From assembly GCF_001411555.2 (NCBI RefSeq), contig NC_049905.1:17090891-17154890 (forward strand): a stretch of DNA of 64,000 bases, given 5' to 3'. The stretch's first letter is position 1, and each line of letters begins with the position of its first letter. Below, piece after piece: positions 12,748 through 26,700 of this stretch. This DNA comes from Juglans regia. Its lineage: Eukaryota; Streptophyta; Magnoliopsida; Fagales; Juglandaceae. The notes below the pieces were generated by a model that saw only the letters and a list, made by a program, of their open reading frames with translations, made no database searches and was not told where the DNA came from. Position numbers and translations under genes: made by a program.

Positions 12748-13620
12748 GATATTGTAGGAGCTGCAATATTTGACATGGAATATGCAAGATGGATAGAGGA
12801 CGACCACCGGCTGATGGCAGAGCTTCGGACGGGGCTGCATGCACATTTGCCAGACGGTGATCTTAGAATAATAGTTGACGGATATGTTTGTCATTACGAT
12901 GAGATTTTCGAGCTCAAGGGAGTGGCTGCCAAATCTGATGTATTTCACCTCATTACTGGCCAGTGGATGTCTCCAGTTGAGCGTTGCTTCCTCTGGATAG
13001 GCGGTTTCAGGCCCTCTGAACTCATCACGGTTTATATATATATATTTGTTTTCTATTTTATGTCCATACTTTTAATTAATTCATGTGCTATATAATATAT
13101 ATATATATATAAACTTAATTAAAAAAAATAGATTTATATTTATATAATTTATTAAACCTTTTTTGGGGATTAATCAGATGTTGATAGGTCAGTTAGACCC
13201 ACTAACAGAACAGCAAGTGATGGGAATTTCCCGGCTGCAACATTCCACACAACAGGCTGAGGAGGCTCTCTCCCAGGGCCAGGAACAGCTCCAGCAGTCT
13301 CTGATCGACACCATTGCGGCCGGGCCAGTCATCGACGGCATGCAGCAGATGGCTGTTGCCTTGGGCAAGCTTGCCAATCTTGAAGGCTTTATCCGGCAGG
13401 TAATTAAATATTAATAATTAAACCACCTCGATCATTATTATTGTTGATAAATTTATTTCTTGATGAGGATCTATTTCTTATATATATATATATTACGTGC
13501 ATGAATTTAGTTAGGACATAAATATATAATTACTCTTCTGATCAATACGTAATTAATAGTACTACCCATAGCTAGTCATCATGACATCCTTTAACGATAG
13601 ATGAAGAGACCGTCTCATGG

Positions 13621-13659
<39 letters not shown>

Positions 13660-15974
13660 GTATGTATGTATATGCTTGCTTGTTTTAAAATTTGGGAAAA
13701 TTATTCGGAATACCAAAATGGATGGTGGGATTTGAAGAATGGGGGCCGGGCATGTAACAAATTTGAAATTTAGTAGATTATTGCAAAAAGAGTGATAATT
13801 AATCGAAGAAGTATAAATTAAGTACTGTATTTTTCTTAAAATTTAAACGATTTTGAGAGATATTATAAAATTATCATTTATCCCAAAAACTTAAATTGAT
13901 AGGAATAGATAGATTTTATTATTTATTTTATATCTTAATAGATATTGATCATAAGATGTCCTGATCTCTTTTGATCAAAATATAATGATAACTCGTAAAT
14001 TTTAATTTTATTAAATTATTAGGAATATTACTAAAGTACTAAAACTGATTAGAAAATCATGCATGCATGGCTACCTGGCTATAGTACTAAAATTTGCTCG
14101 ATCTATCTAAACAAAACCAAAGTTAATTTAGAAACTAATTATATATATATATATATATCATGTTACAATCAGCATGCAGGACCTTTAATTAATGAAAAAT
14201 TCTATTCATAAGCCTCATAAACTACATACCATACATCTTTTTTGTGATTTTTTTAATTTTTTTTTTCCTTACAAAATGTGTATTATATGGATAATGAGTA
14301 GAATAATTCAATTATTTTAAGAATAATGAAACAAAAAAAAAATTAAAATAAAATATTGTGGTGGGTAGGGCTTATAAATAGCAATGCTCTTAATTAATTC
14401 CTTAGTATACGTAGAGACCTAGCTAGGTTAGCTATACGTGCCAATATATATGCATGCAAGCTGTAGAAAAAGATGTATTTACTTTTTTTTGTTCACAATT
14501 AGTTGAGACTCTGAAAATGATTTCATACGTATAGCTAGACCTGGTACTGCCCATGCACTGCCCGCGCGGCCAGGTTGAAAATAAGCCCGGTTTAGGTACC
14601 GTACGTATACTAACTAGTTCTCAAATTTTCAAAAACTTTGATGATCAAAGTCCTAGTATATACAGTTAGCTAGCTAATTTCTTATAATTATATATATAAT
14701 GGCCAGCAAATATTCAAATTGTAGATGCATGCATGCATGAGTATCATGGATTAAAGTACTTGTAATTATTTTATAGTCATTTTCGTCGCAAATAACTCGT
14801 TATAAATGCTTATTTTTCTTGTAGAATGATCAATCTCATCTCAAAACAGATCCGATATTAGTACTCATCAATCTTCCTAGCTAGCTAGCTGCAGTACCCG
14901 CCCACCTCCATTAACCCTAAACCCTCTTGATTGCCTCGTTAATACATATTGGCCCCTAATTATATAAGAAGAGAAAAATTAAGGTATTAATTAGATCTCA
15001 CGGCCTAGCTAGCATTTGCTTGCATGCCCACGATGGATCGATGGACATGATCCATGGAGCTGGCAAGTAGTACTTGATTAAGCTAGCTAGCTTTGCAACA
15101 TGTATTAATGTGAAATGTGTTGTGTGGCCGGGTATCATTACTCCTTTGCTTAAATCGTACATCTATATAATTATTCCTAGCTGTTTTTGTGTGTGAAGCT
15201 AATTTGGTTGGTTAACTACGTTGTTAAAATAATATTCAAGTTCATATATATATATAAATATATATATTATTATTATTATAATATTATATATTATACGTAG
15301 CTAGCATGCAGCTTGTTTGTCTCGATCGATCCTAGCTAGCTAGAATTGTTTTGTCGCGATTCAAACTTCCCAAGTTCATTACGGCTTCGTTTGGTTAGTT
15401 AACTACTCTCAACTCATCTCAACTCATCATTACAATTTTTTCAAATTTCAACATAAAATATAATAAACAATTCAACTTTTTCAAATTCCAAAATAATAAT
15501 AATATTAAAAAAGAATATTCTAACAATATTTTATCATCTCAACTCAACTCAATTCAACTCAGTTTAACATCCAAACACAACCGACCTATATATATATATA
15601 TTTATATATATATATATGTATAGTAAATTTGTAATTCAGGGTTGATCATCTAATTAAATTCCAGTAGTAGTACTTATACATGTTTGTGATCTGCCATATT
15701 GTATATAATGTGGTGGGTTTTCTACTACTTCTTCCATAGGAATTAAGTATAAGAAGTTCATCTGCAAGATGTTGACTGCTAGGGTTTTGATGTGGTATTT
15801 TCATCTTATTGTATAATTAAAGGACGTTTCTATCAAAAGTTGGTCTGAAAGTGATGCCCGTTGAAATAAAAACCCTAGCGGCCAGACTTATCAACAAAAC
15901 TTTAGAAATAATGATCCATGCATGTGGGTTATCTTTATCAATATTAATTAATTAACAAAAAATATTATAAAATT

Positions 15975-16013
<39 letters not shown>

Positions 16014-17349
16014 GGAATAGTCCAAATCCAGATCAGATAATTCAGACGCATTCATGATCAGTTTCAACCTGATTTGAAATTCTTATGCATGTATAGTTTA
16101 TCATGATCATGTCTATATATCATGTGCCCTTGCATATATGACTACTAGCCCCACTTGCATTATAATATATGTATATATAGGTGTTAATGATGGATTTTGT
16201 TTGCTTGGATATTCATATTAATCATAATTCATATATATATATATATACACAATGTATCGATGAACTCGTAGCTAATAATTATTATTTGTTCATTCTTTTT
16301 TGAAAACTGATCTATCTGCAGGCTGATAATTTGAGACAGCAAACCCTTCATCAATTGCGTCACATATTGACTGTCCGACAGGCAGCCCGGTGTTTTCTTG
16401 TAATTGCAGAGTATTATGGCCGACTTCGAGCCCTTAGTTCCCTTTGGGCATCTCGACCTCGAGAGTACGTAAGATCAAACGTCGTACTACACCCCATTAA
16501 TTAATTTAATGAATATATATTATTCTATTCTCAATTAGTTTGAAATATATATATAATTAATACATGATGAATACTTAATTTCTTTATATATTATGTTTCA
16601 AAGAGTAAACAATTCTAAAGATAATAAGAAAATTTAATTTTTTATAAACTCTTCTTTGTCTGCTTGTCAGCTTAATGATCAAAAGAATATTAATTGGTAT
16701 ATAGACTATAGTTTTTCAATATATATAATATTAATTAATGAAGGTAGCAGTGACTGATTTTGTGATATGATATATCATCATTTGATCAGCCGGGAATATT
16801 TATTGGTGCTTTGTAAATCAAGTATGTGAAATCAGTAGGCCACTTGTTCTAAAAGTTTAAGGTGATAGAAAGATATAGATTTAATTATTTATATTATATT
16901 CTTAACACTCCGGCTACCTTAATAAGTATGCTGATATCAACACATTAAATATTTAATTAAATAAAGTAAAATATAGATTAGTCAGATCAAATCGAACTCA
17001 GGACCTCTTATATTCTGATACCATATAAAATCAATACTATTTGTCCTAAAAGTTTAAACTGATGAGAATAGATAAATTTAATTATTTGTATTATATTTTT
17101 AACAAAGTGTACGTTACAATATTTACTCATTCGTGATGACATAATTAATACTTAAGGTGCACTTTAACTAATCTTTCTTCTACATTTTCTCTTACATTAT
17201 GATCTCTTAATTATTTTCTGTACCTGCGCATATATGCATATATGCATGCATGCAGGAGCTTGATGAGTGAAGATATGATCTCGTGCCAAACAACCACGGA
17301 TTTGCAAATTGTGCATCATCCTTCGCAGAATCATTTCGCAAACTTTTGA
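9101..17349 (+). CDS. TGA9: TGA-type bZIP transcription factor, TGA9-like (complete, 12 exons)
   Basis: Exons: 9101-9210, 9353-9444, 9806-9882, 10180-10446, 11239-11283, 11402-11461, 11560-11637, 11806-11845, 12758-13029, 13178-13399, 16322-16464, 17256-17349. The joined length is 1500 nt (499 residues plus stop). Phase is consistent at all eleven junctions and all borders are GT..AG. The N-terminus MASHRVGETGLSDSGPS matches the TGA9/TGA10 subgroup. A glutamine run lies near residues 145-155. The basic region (AQNREAARKSRLRKK, about 203-217) spans exons 5-7 with the leucine zipper, and a DOG1 domain fills the C-terminal half (YARWIEDDHRLMAELRTGL onward). Family knowledge: nuclear factors binding TGACG elements; Arabidopsis TGA9 and TGA10 act in anther development with ROXY glutaredoxins. 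The N-terminus and domain order support TGA9 over clade I/II TGAs. No inactivating change was seen. Several 1-4 kb stretches between these exons are introns only. Confidence 0.92.
13400..16321 (+). other. Large intron 10 of the TGA9-like gene
   Basis: This 2.9-kb intron starts GTAATTAA and ends CTATCTGCAG. It contains several (AT)n runs (13623-13652, 14138-14158, 15591-15617, 15980-16010), repeated GCTAGCTAG and GCATGCATG palindromic tetranucleotide runs, and one MITE at 15383-15582. No ORF of interest was found in it. Confidence 0.8.
15383..15582. mobile_element. MITE of about 200 bp inside the TGA9-like intron
   Basis: The element starts GGCTTCGTTTGG and ends CCAAACACAACC, imperfect inverted termini matching at 9 of 12 positions. 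Both subterminal parts carry repeated CTCAACTCATCTCAAC-type motifs, and the middle is AT-rich. The ends resemble those of the 8.8-kb Harbinger-type element at 29779-38598 (GGCTGGTTTGG), so a related non-autonomous family is plausible. Target duplication is unclear. Confidence 0.6.
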
Positions 17350-17706
17350 TGCTAAGTCCAATGGAGAAATCCTGCTTATCCTCTGATTTTTCTTTCATGG
17401 CCGCGCTGTTGGGATTTCTTCGAGATACTTTAGATATTCGATCAGGAGATAGGACATAATTTCTTCTTTTGAATTAACTTGTGTTATTTGATCTAGAAAT
17501 GTTATATATGATCATCTTCTTCATGTAAATTTATTTTATGAGTAGTACGTACGATCGAGAAAGCTTTCTAGCTACTTGCTTCAAGAATGAGGAAAAATTA
17601 GAAAATCAAAGTTCCAGTGTATTATATATTAATTATATCTGTAAATTCAGCATATGTTATATATGTTCTTTAAAGTGCTAATATATAGCTCTAGCTCTTT
17701 CCTTAC

Positions 17707-17748
<42 letters not shown>

Positions 17749-17967
17749 ATATATATAAAATATCCATGCCATGCATGCATGTCAAGACGCTAACAATCAA
17801 AAAGCCTGTGGCTGCCTATTATATATACAATATGGAAGTTGATCAACATTTCAATGATACGGCCTGTGATTAGAGGAAATTTAATTCATATAGTCAATTA
17901 AATTAAGGATTTAATTGGTAATTAAGCTAGCGTACGTACAATTAGTCTAATAAATTAGTTAAGATAA

Positions 17968-18010
<43 letters not shown>
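17350..18010. other. TGA9-like 3' flank, microsatellite-rich
   Basis: This holds the probable 3' UTR (to about 17650) followed by long (AT)n arrays at 17709-17757 and 17968-18009. No gene is seen. Confidence 0.5.
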
Positions 18011-18011
<1 letters not shown>

Positions 18012-19855
18012 TCATGCAAGTACTGTCACTATTTTTTCACCCAATTAAAAGAAAACATTACCAAGCACTATGAGAAGTACTACTGGTGCTGCTAGCTGTA
18101 AAATAAAATCACTCAAAGAATTTATTTTTTTTTTTAAAAAGATTTTAATAAAATATAGCTTATATTTAAAAATTGTGAATTAATTAATGGTTGTCTTTTT
18201 ATCATTAATTCTGCTAAACTATTATATATTATGATCTAACATTCAAACTTCTGCTTCAATACAGGCATCATTCTAACATTTATTCAATATTTAAGATGAT
18301 GCTCCTTAAGATCATTAGATACAAACTTTATCAACCAATTTGATCAAGAATACAATATGATATGTTTTAAGTTTTTTTTTGGATCCTGATCCTTTTTTTT
18401 TTCTTTTCTTTTCTTTCATGTAGTTGTTATAACTAGCAATTGCAAGCTAGCTAGCTAGTCAGCATGCATATTCCTTTGATCATGTACGTGTTTTTTCTTC
18501 TTTTATAAGCGCATGAATGTATTTATAATTTATATGAGGGAGAGTGCATTCGTGCATTCAGTATGCATGTGTGCATGCATGATGCATCGATCATGCTGCA
18601 TGCTAGCTATATATAGTTATACTACATGTGGTTTTTGTTTGTGTATGCATTTCATGCATCGTGTGTGCGTGTTTAAGTGAGAAAGTTTGATAGCTAGCTA
18701 GCTACGCCATTTTAATTTTGTCAAAATAAAAGAACAATATTATATTATATTATAAGACATGAATTAATTCTTGGTTACAAAATGTCAAAAACTAATAATT
18801 CATAACCCATGACCCAATATTGCCCAAATAGATCGATCGGTACTTAGCCAACGGAACTAACTTGATGCCGAACAGAATAAAGATTATTTTGCAGACTAGT
18901 TTCAACAAATAATTTGTAGGAAAGGAAGACAAGAAAATCGCCTAAAACACAGAGAAAATGACTCTGATGTCCAATTCAAAATTGTAAAAATCCAATAATC
19001 ACGAAATTAACTCACAAGCCGGGCTGAAATAGCTGAAAATCGACCATATCAGAATTTTATCAAAAATAGCAAAATTCCAATAATCACACTAAAAATAAAT
19101 ACGTAATAAAATAAACAATTTATCTAAAACCTGACCCAAATCAGGTTCAGAATCACTTCTTAAATGATAAATGAAATATTACCATAAAATGCAAAAACTA
19201 ATTAAAAATAGGGATTCAGATGGGAAAATAGTATATTTTGGCCTTGAAAAAGATGCACACTGAGCATAGCTAGGTGACCACGATGTGCGCGCCAAAAATA
19301 GCTTTATGAAGTGGGGTCATATGCATAATTCTGATACATATAGCCAAAGTTATGACTAAAATATCAAAACGTGCCCAAAATTGTCCAAATCAAGGAAAGA
19401 TCTCGATTTCCGGCGATCTTTGCGTTGATTTGCCACCTTAAGATATTTCAGTGCAATCAATGTGCAATATGATTCAGATCCTCCTACAACATAACCTTAA
19501 TAAGTCAGGCCTTCAGAATAAAATTCAATGGAAATTATAAGAATATTAATTTGGATCGAGCAACTCATGCACAACAACAGAAATGCTTTTTAGGGACAAA
19601 AGTTTTCATCCCAAATTATAGTCATTTTGCCCCAAAATATATTCTGGGATGAAAAAAATTCATCCCAAACTTGTTCTAACAACACTATCCCAGAAGATAT
19701 TTTGGGACGAAAATCATCATTTTGTGCCAAAATATCGGAAATTTTTTTTGTTACAGTTGAAATTCGTTCTAGAATATCGTTCGCACAGTTACAATTTTAC
19801 GTACGAACTGGATTAATTTGTTTAAACGATTGCAAAATACGTTCGAACAAAAATT
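18011..19855. repeat. Tandem direct duplication, copy 1
   Basis: Collinear with 19900-21743. Both start GCAAGTACTGTCACTATT and share all landmarks, with scattered substitutions and small indels. No coding sequence was recognised. Its last 286 bp (from 19570) match one end of the CACTA element, but the terminal pentamer reads CACAA instead of CACTA. A short extra partial start lies at 19861-19880, beside the (AT)n separating the copies. Confidence 0.85.
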
Positions 19856-19899
19856 GTAACCGTGCAAGTACTGTCACTATATATATATATATATATATG

Positions 19900-21743
19900 A
19901 TCATGCAAGTACTGTCACTATTTTTTCACCCAATTACAAGAAAACATTACCAAGCACTATGAGAAGTACTGGTGCTGCTAGCTGTAAAACAAAATCACTC
20001 AAAGAATTTTTTTTTTAAATATTTTAATAAATAGCTATTTAAAAATTGTGGATTAATTAAATCTGGTTGACTTTTTGTCATTAATTCTGCTAAACTATTA
20101 TATATTATGATCTAACATTCAAACTTCTGCTTCAATACAGGCATCATGTTTCAAGCTGCATCATTCTAATTACATTTATTCAATATTTAAGATGATGCCC
20201 CTTAAGATCATTAGATACAAACTATATCAACCAATTTGATCAAGAATACAATATGATATGTTTTTTGTTTTTTTGGATCCTGATCTTTTTTTTCTTTTCT
20301 TTCAGGTAGTTGTTATATATAACTAACTAGCAATTACAAGCTAGCTAGCTAGTCAGCATGCATATTGCTTTGATCATGTACGTGTTTTTCTTCTTTTATA
20401 TATAAGCGCATGCATGTATTTATAATTTATATGAGGAAGACTGTATGCGTGCATTCAATATGCATGCATGATGCATCGATCATGCTGCATGCTAGCTATA
20501 TATAGCTATAGTACATGTGGTTTTTGTTTGTGTATGCATGTCATGTACGTGTGCGTGTGTCAAAGTGAGAAAGTTTGATAGCTAGCTAGCTACGTCGTTT
20601 TAATTTTATCAAAATAAAAGAACAATATTATATAATAAGACATGAATTAATTCTTGGTTACAAAATGTCAAAACTAATAATTCAGAACCCATGACCCAAT
20701 ATTGCCCAAATAGATCGATCGGTACTTAGCCAATGGAACTAACCTAATGCCGAACAGAATAAAGATGATTCTGCAGGTTAGTTTCAACAGATAATTTGTA
20801 GGAAAGGAAGACAAGAAAATCGCCTAAAACACAGAGAAAACGACTCTAATGTCAAATTCAAAATTTTCAAAATCCAAGAATCACAAAATCAACCCACAAG
20901 CCGGGCTGCAATAGCTAAAAATCGATCATATTAGAATTTTATCAAAAATAGCAAAATCCCAATAATTACACTAAAAATAAATATGTAATAAAATAAATAA
21001 TTTATCAAAAATCTTACCCAAATCGGGTTCAGAATCACTTCCTAAACGATAAATAAAATATTACCATAAAAGATTAAAAAAAAATAACTAAAAATATGGA
21101 TTCATAGGGGAAAACAATAGATTTTGGGCTTGACAAAGATGCGCACCGAACATAGCTGGGTGACCACGATGTGCACACCGAAAAGAGCTTTCTAAAGTGG
21201 GGTCATATGCATGATTCTAATACCTGTAGTCAAAGTTATGACTAAAATATCGAAATGTGTCCAAAACTGTCAAAATCAAGGAAAGATCACGATTTCCTGC
21301 AATCTTTGCGCTGATCTGCCACCTTAAGATATTTTAGGGCAATCAATGTACAATATGACTCGGATCCTCCTACATCATAATCTCAATAGATCAGGCCTTC
21401 AGAATAAAATTCAATGGAAATTATAAGAATATTAATTTGGATTGAGCAACTCATGCACTACAATAGAAATGCTCTTTAGGGACGAAATTTTTCATCCCAA
21501 ATTATAGTCATTTCGTCCTGAGCTCGTTCCAACAACACTGTCTCAGAAGATATTTTGGGACGAAAATCACCATTTCGTCCCAAAATATATCTTTTGGGAT
21601 GAATTTGAAGGAAACCGTTCGAATCGGGAAATTTTTTTGTCACGGTTGAAATTCATTCCAGAATATCATTCGAACTGTTACAATTTTACGTTCGAACTGT
21701 ATTAATTTGTTTGAACAATTGCAAAATACGTTCAAACAAAAAT
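19900..21743. repeat. Tandem direct duplication, copy 2
   Basis: Second copy of the 1.85-kb unit. Its right part overlaps the CACTA terminus at 21456 and continues into the transposon body, whereas copy 1 stops near 19855. The non-transposon part (19900-21455) shows no ORF with recognisable domains. Confidence 0.85.
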
Positions 21744-21935
21744 ACATTAGATACCAGTTCGAACGGTATAAATATAGCTTTCCGTTCGAACGTTATAGGG
21801 ACATGGTATAAGCGTTCGAACGAGGGAAAAGTTATGTTCGAAGGCTACGAAAATAAATGGCATTCGAATGTTATGTGGTCGTTCGAACGATTTAATAAAT
21901 GGCGTTCGAATGATATGTGGTCATTCGAACGATAA
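21610..21935. repeat. CACTA left subterminal repeat array (TTCGAACG type)
   Basis: About eleven TTCGAA-centred palindromic motifs (TTCGAACG or one-base variants, in both orientations) occur between 21618 and 21935. Family knowledge: short repeats in these regions bind the TNPA protein in En/Spm. The binding role here is inferred. Confidence 0.7.
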
Positions 21936-22138
21936 CTATTTTATTTAAACTCAATAATTAAAAACCAAATAGACATTCATAATATTGGAAAAAATATATT
22001 AGAAACTGATTAATACTCACAAAAGTTTTATAATAAGTGCGGACTAAAAAATAACCATGAGACTGGCATTGTTCGTACATAAATAGATAATCCCAAAATC
22101 TGTACGTAAAAAACCAACAGTTGCTTGGAGGCCTCTAT

Positions 22139-23642
22139 TGTTGCATAAGCTGCTGCATTTGAAGTTGCATCTGTCTCTTGAACTCTTCTTGTTGTTCTTC
22201 ATGCTGTTTGATGCGCATCTCCATGTCTACTTGTTTTGCCAATTGAGTCTCTAACTCATGCGCCTTGCAGTCAATTCTTCGATTTTGGAATTCGCATTCT
22301 CTAGTATTATAGAAGTCGTAGAGGCAAACCCGGAAGAAGAGGAAGAGGGAGAAGGCTTTACACAGCGACTCAAACCCCTCAAATATCCTGAACGTTGACC
22401 CAGAACTTGTGTTAAAATATCAATATCACTTGTTGAGGAATTTTGATCTGACGCAGACTCAGCACGTAGGGCAACTATTTTATCCTAGACATATATAAGA
22501 TAAAGAATTAATATTATCATAAATATTCTAATATATTTAATTAAAATAGTTTATAATACTTACATAATTTTCACGGGCATCAAGATGAGTCCACTTTCCA
22601 TTACGATTAGTGTGCGATGCAGCATATAATTTTGTCAGATCATAATTGGTATATGAATCTTGCTACAATAAATATGTGTTAAGATATAAAGTCATTATGA
22701 TTCATCCAAATAATTAACTATATCCAATAAAAAAAATAGCAATACCAATTTCTTAGAGAGGCGATGGAAAGATCTTGAGCCTGCATGATAATTAATCTTC
22801 AATTTTGATTTATTTGTTTTGTTTATAGAACTTCGCTCCTGCAAAGAAGTTGAAAATATTATGAAGCGAAATGATAAATAGGACAAGTAAAATAATTAAT
22901 TTAATTATACCTGATATGATGGATCCTCAAACACGTCACAAAGTTTTTCCCACTCAGAAGGTCGGACATCCTGAAAATGATGTTGGCGTGCATCTTCCTT
23001 GTTCTCAAACTTATTATAATGCACATGACACCTCGCCTTATATTTGTGGAATGCATTACCCATAAGCTCTTCCACAGTCTTACGCTCCTCTCTCCGACCA
23101 AAATTTAATTCGAAATCATCCTTGAAAAAAATATTCATAAACATATTATCATTTATAATATTCTAAATTTAAGTAAAATATAGAAATTTATTCTACTAAA
23201 TCAATATTTTAAACATTACCAAACAACACTTCTTGATAAACTCTTTAACATTTTGGGGGATTTTCTTTCATGAAGTCGTTGCCAAATATGCATAAGTTCG
23301 TGTAAGAGCACTCACATGCGATTCAAGCCAAGCTGCTGGTTGTCCTTCGCCTCCGGTATGTTCTTCAGGAATGTTAACCTTGATCTTACCCACCTTATGA
23401 TATTTTTCCAACGTCACGCCTCTAGTAGTGCCTCGACCTTGACGAGATTATACTGTGGACTCTATAAAATATAATATTGTAATCAATCTCTATTATATGT
23501 CTATTATATGACCTTAATTAATAACTTTTATGAGTATTAGATTTTTACCTTATTCTGTAGAATCAATCTCTAATGGTGAGTCTGAATAAGAGCTAGAAAT
23601 ATGTGGAGATGGGTTGCGAACTTCCTTCCTCTTTGGTGGCAT
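22139..23642 (-). pseudogene. TNPA-like second CACTA protein (plant transposase, Ptta/En/Spm type), broken
   Basis: The probable start is the ATG at 23642 (MPPKRKEVRNPSPH). Downstream pieces in several frames include a segment with KARCHVHYNKFENKED and EWEKLCDVFEDPSYQV (about 23130-22905), then KINYHAGSRSFHRLSKK (about 22800-22745). Spacing and motifs match the Transposase_24-type protein encoded beside TNP2 in CACTA elements. The last piece (22490-22139) is glutamine/glutamate-rich and probably coiled coil. Intron-like AT-rich gaps separate the pieces. Frame changes between overlapping readings of 22901-23144 suggest decay, though exact lesions need alignment. Confidence 0.65.
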
Positions 23643-23712
23643 AATTTTAAACCAATTATACATTTAATAAGTAAAATATTTGTCATCAAGTGTAATGTTA
23701 ACACATAATTGG

Positions 23713-26700
23713 TCAATCATAATCTGTATCAGTTTCATTTGACAATTCGCTCTCATCATCTGTAGATACTTCAGATAATTCAACATTTTCCTCAATTGTC
23801 GCATCAACAATTTCAGCCTCAATATCTTCTCTATTAAATGGAATCATCTCATACTGGCTCAAATCTCCAAACAAATTTAAGGCGACTTGACTCTCTTGGT
23901 ATACTTCTTGAGTAAATGGGTCATCTTCTTCTTCATCATGTCCTTTCGCTTGAGCGATAACATCATATATATTTCTTGGAGAATATTTTTGTACTACTTG
24001 CCATTGATTTCCTAACTCCAAGTCATCTAAGTAGAATACTTGAGATCCTTGAGAAGCCAAAATAAAATGATCATCTTTATACCATTTTTTTTATGTTTAA
24101 CACTAAAAAAATATTTATCATCACGGACTCCAGTTCGAGAATTGCTTAAATCCCACCAATCACACTTAAACAGATACACCGCAAGCTCCCCCAAATACTT
24201 CATTCCAATTATATCGACAATAACCCCATAGAAATCAATATTTTCTCCATCATGACTTACTTCGACTAAGACACCACTATTTTGGGTTTTCCTATAACAA
24301 TCTTGATCCATTATATGATACCTACTTACCTGAGAAATACATGCAGAATATCGAGCAACGTGTCTCGATTGGCCACGCGGCAATGCATACAGTTCATCCG
24401 ATATATCGTTTGGATTATTCGCATGCATTTGTACAACCTACATATTGAGTAAAGCATATATTATATCAAAATTTAAATCAATATTTGTTTTCATTGGTTA
24501 TTGAGTAAAGCATATGTAATGTCATTACCCGTTCTTCAAACCATCTCAGGAACTCCTCTTCATTTTCTGATTTATATCATTTACTCCCAGTTCCTTGAGC
24601 ACGTTAATATGATCACTGAAATTGATGATTACCACAAATCTTTATATTCTTAGAATTTTTTTAAAGTAAATGAGCAAATTTAAATTAAGAAAAAGTTATA
24701 ACTTACTTCAAGTGGTTCTCTATCTCAGGGCAATTGTTTAGCACGTACCACTAACTTTCTCGAACTCTCTTCCACACAAGTCATAACCACGCACTGCACT
24801 AATTGGACGTACTTGTTGGGAAAACATAGAAAACACATTCCGTTGTCTTACTCGGTCAACATCAAAGTTTCTTTCCGGCCGATCAAACCTATTGTCAACT
24901 CCGTGGAAATATTTTGAATAGAAGGTATGCCATTCATCGTCAATATATGCTTCTGCAATTAATCCTTTTAGGCGGGCCTTGTTACCCATAGTACGTTTCA
25001 ACTTTTCAAGTTATCGTTCAATGGGATACATCCATCTATATTGAACTGGTCCTGCAAGTTAAGCCTCACGTGGCAAATAAACAGCTAGGTGAACCATGAC
25101 GTCGAAGAATGACGGAAGGTAAATACTTTCTAGCTTGCACAATATTATGGTAATTTCCCATTCCATTCAATCTAAAGCTTATACATTCAACGTCCTAGCA
25201 CATAAGTATTTAAAAAATGTACAAAACTCAGTCAAAGTCACGCGCACGTCTCTCGTCAAGTACCCACGGATACCAATAGGCAAGATATGCTGTAAGAAGA
25301 TATGACAATCATGATTTTTTAATCTAGTTATTTTTCAACCATTTGTTCTCACACACTTTGTTCGATTCGAAGCATAACCATCCAGTAATTTAATCTTCAT
25401 TAACCACTCACAAAATGTAACCATTTCTTTCCTTGACAATGTATATCACCCAATCGACATGTAGACAGATGAACCATTTTCTTGCAATTGCATTTCCGGT
25501 CTTATTCCCAACCGCTTCAGATCCTTCATTGAGTTTAATGTATCCTTTGTTTTTTCTTCAATTGACATCAATGTTCCCAATACGGATTCGCAGATATTTT
25601 TTTTTAATATGCATAACATCAAGACTATGTCGCAATTTTAACTTTGACCAGAACGGAAGTTCAAAAAATATACTCTTCTTTGTCCAATTCAACTCATTCG
25701 TAACTCATTTTCTCTTTCATTGTTTTTTACCAAATTCATTATAACCAACATTTATAAATTGTGCAAGTACATTTTCGCCAGACAAATATGGTGGAGGTTG
25801 GCCCCATTCAACAGTTCCATCAAACATTCTAGAATTTCCACGCCATCTATGGTCACCAGATAAAAATCGACAATGACTCATGAAACATAATTTCCTCCCG
25901 TACGTAAGCCATTCAGATTTGGTATGTTTGTTACAAGTTGGACATGCCATTTTTCCCTTAGTACTCCAACCTGACAAGTTTTCATAAACGAGAAAATCAT
26001 TTATTATCCATAACACCGCAACATGCATCTTGAACGACTTGCATGTTGATAAATCAAATGTGACAACTCCATTTTCCCACAAATCTTTTCAATTCTGCAA
26101 TCAATAGCTGTAAGTGTATATCTATATTATTTTCTAGTGATCTCAGATCTGGAATAAGCAAACTCATAATGAAATAAGGATCTTTCATACACTTCCACGG
26201 TGGTAGATTATACGGCATAAGTACAACTGACCAAGTACTATGACTAGTACTCATGTTCCCAAATGGATTAAATCCATCTGTTTCCAACCCAAGTCGCACA
26301 TTACGCGGTTCTTCAGCAAACCATGTGTGTTCTTGATCAAATTCCTTCCACACCTGGGAGTCAGCAAGATATGACAAAATATTATCGTTCCTTACTCTGC
26401 CTGATGAGTGCCATGTCATGTCTACAGCTGTTGCGCATGACATAAATAATCGTTGTAATCTAGGTATCAATGAAAAGTGGCGTACGACCTTTTGCGGCAT
26501 ATTTTGCTTGTCTGAGGTCCATCTTGATTCGTGGCATATGGGACACTCGTTCAACTGTTCATTCTCTCGCCAAAATAATATGCAGTCATTCTTACATGCA
26601 TGTATTACGTTGTAATTAAATCCGAGTCCTCGTTTCAATTTTTTTGCTTCATAGAAGTTACAAGGTAAAGTATTGTCTGTCGACAGTGACTCTTTAAACA

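Noticed and set aside
12559..12948. 129-residue minus-strand ORF
   Set aside because: Antisense shadow of TGA9 exon 9 and an (AT)n run.
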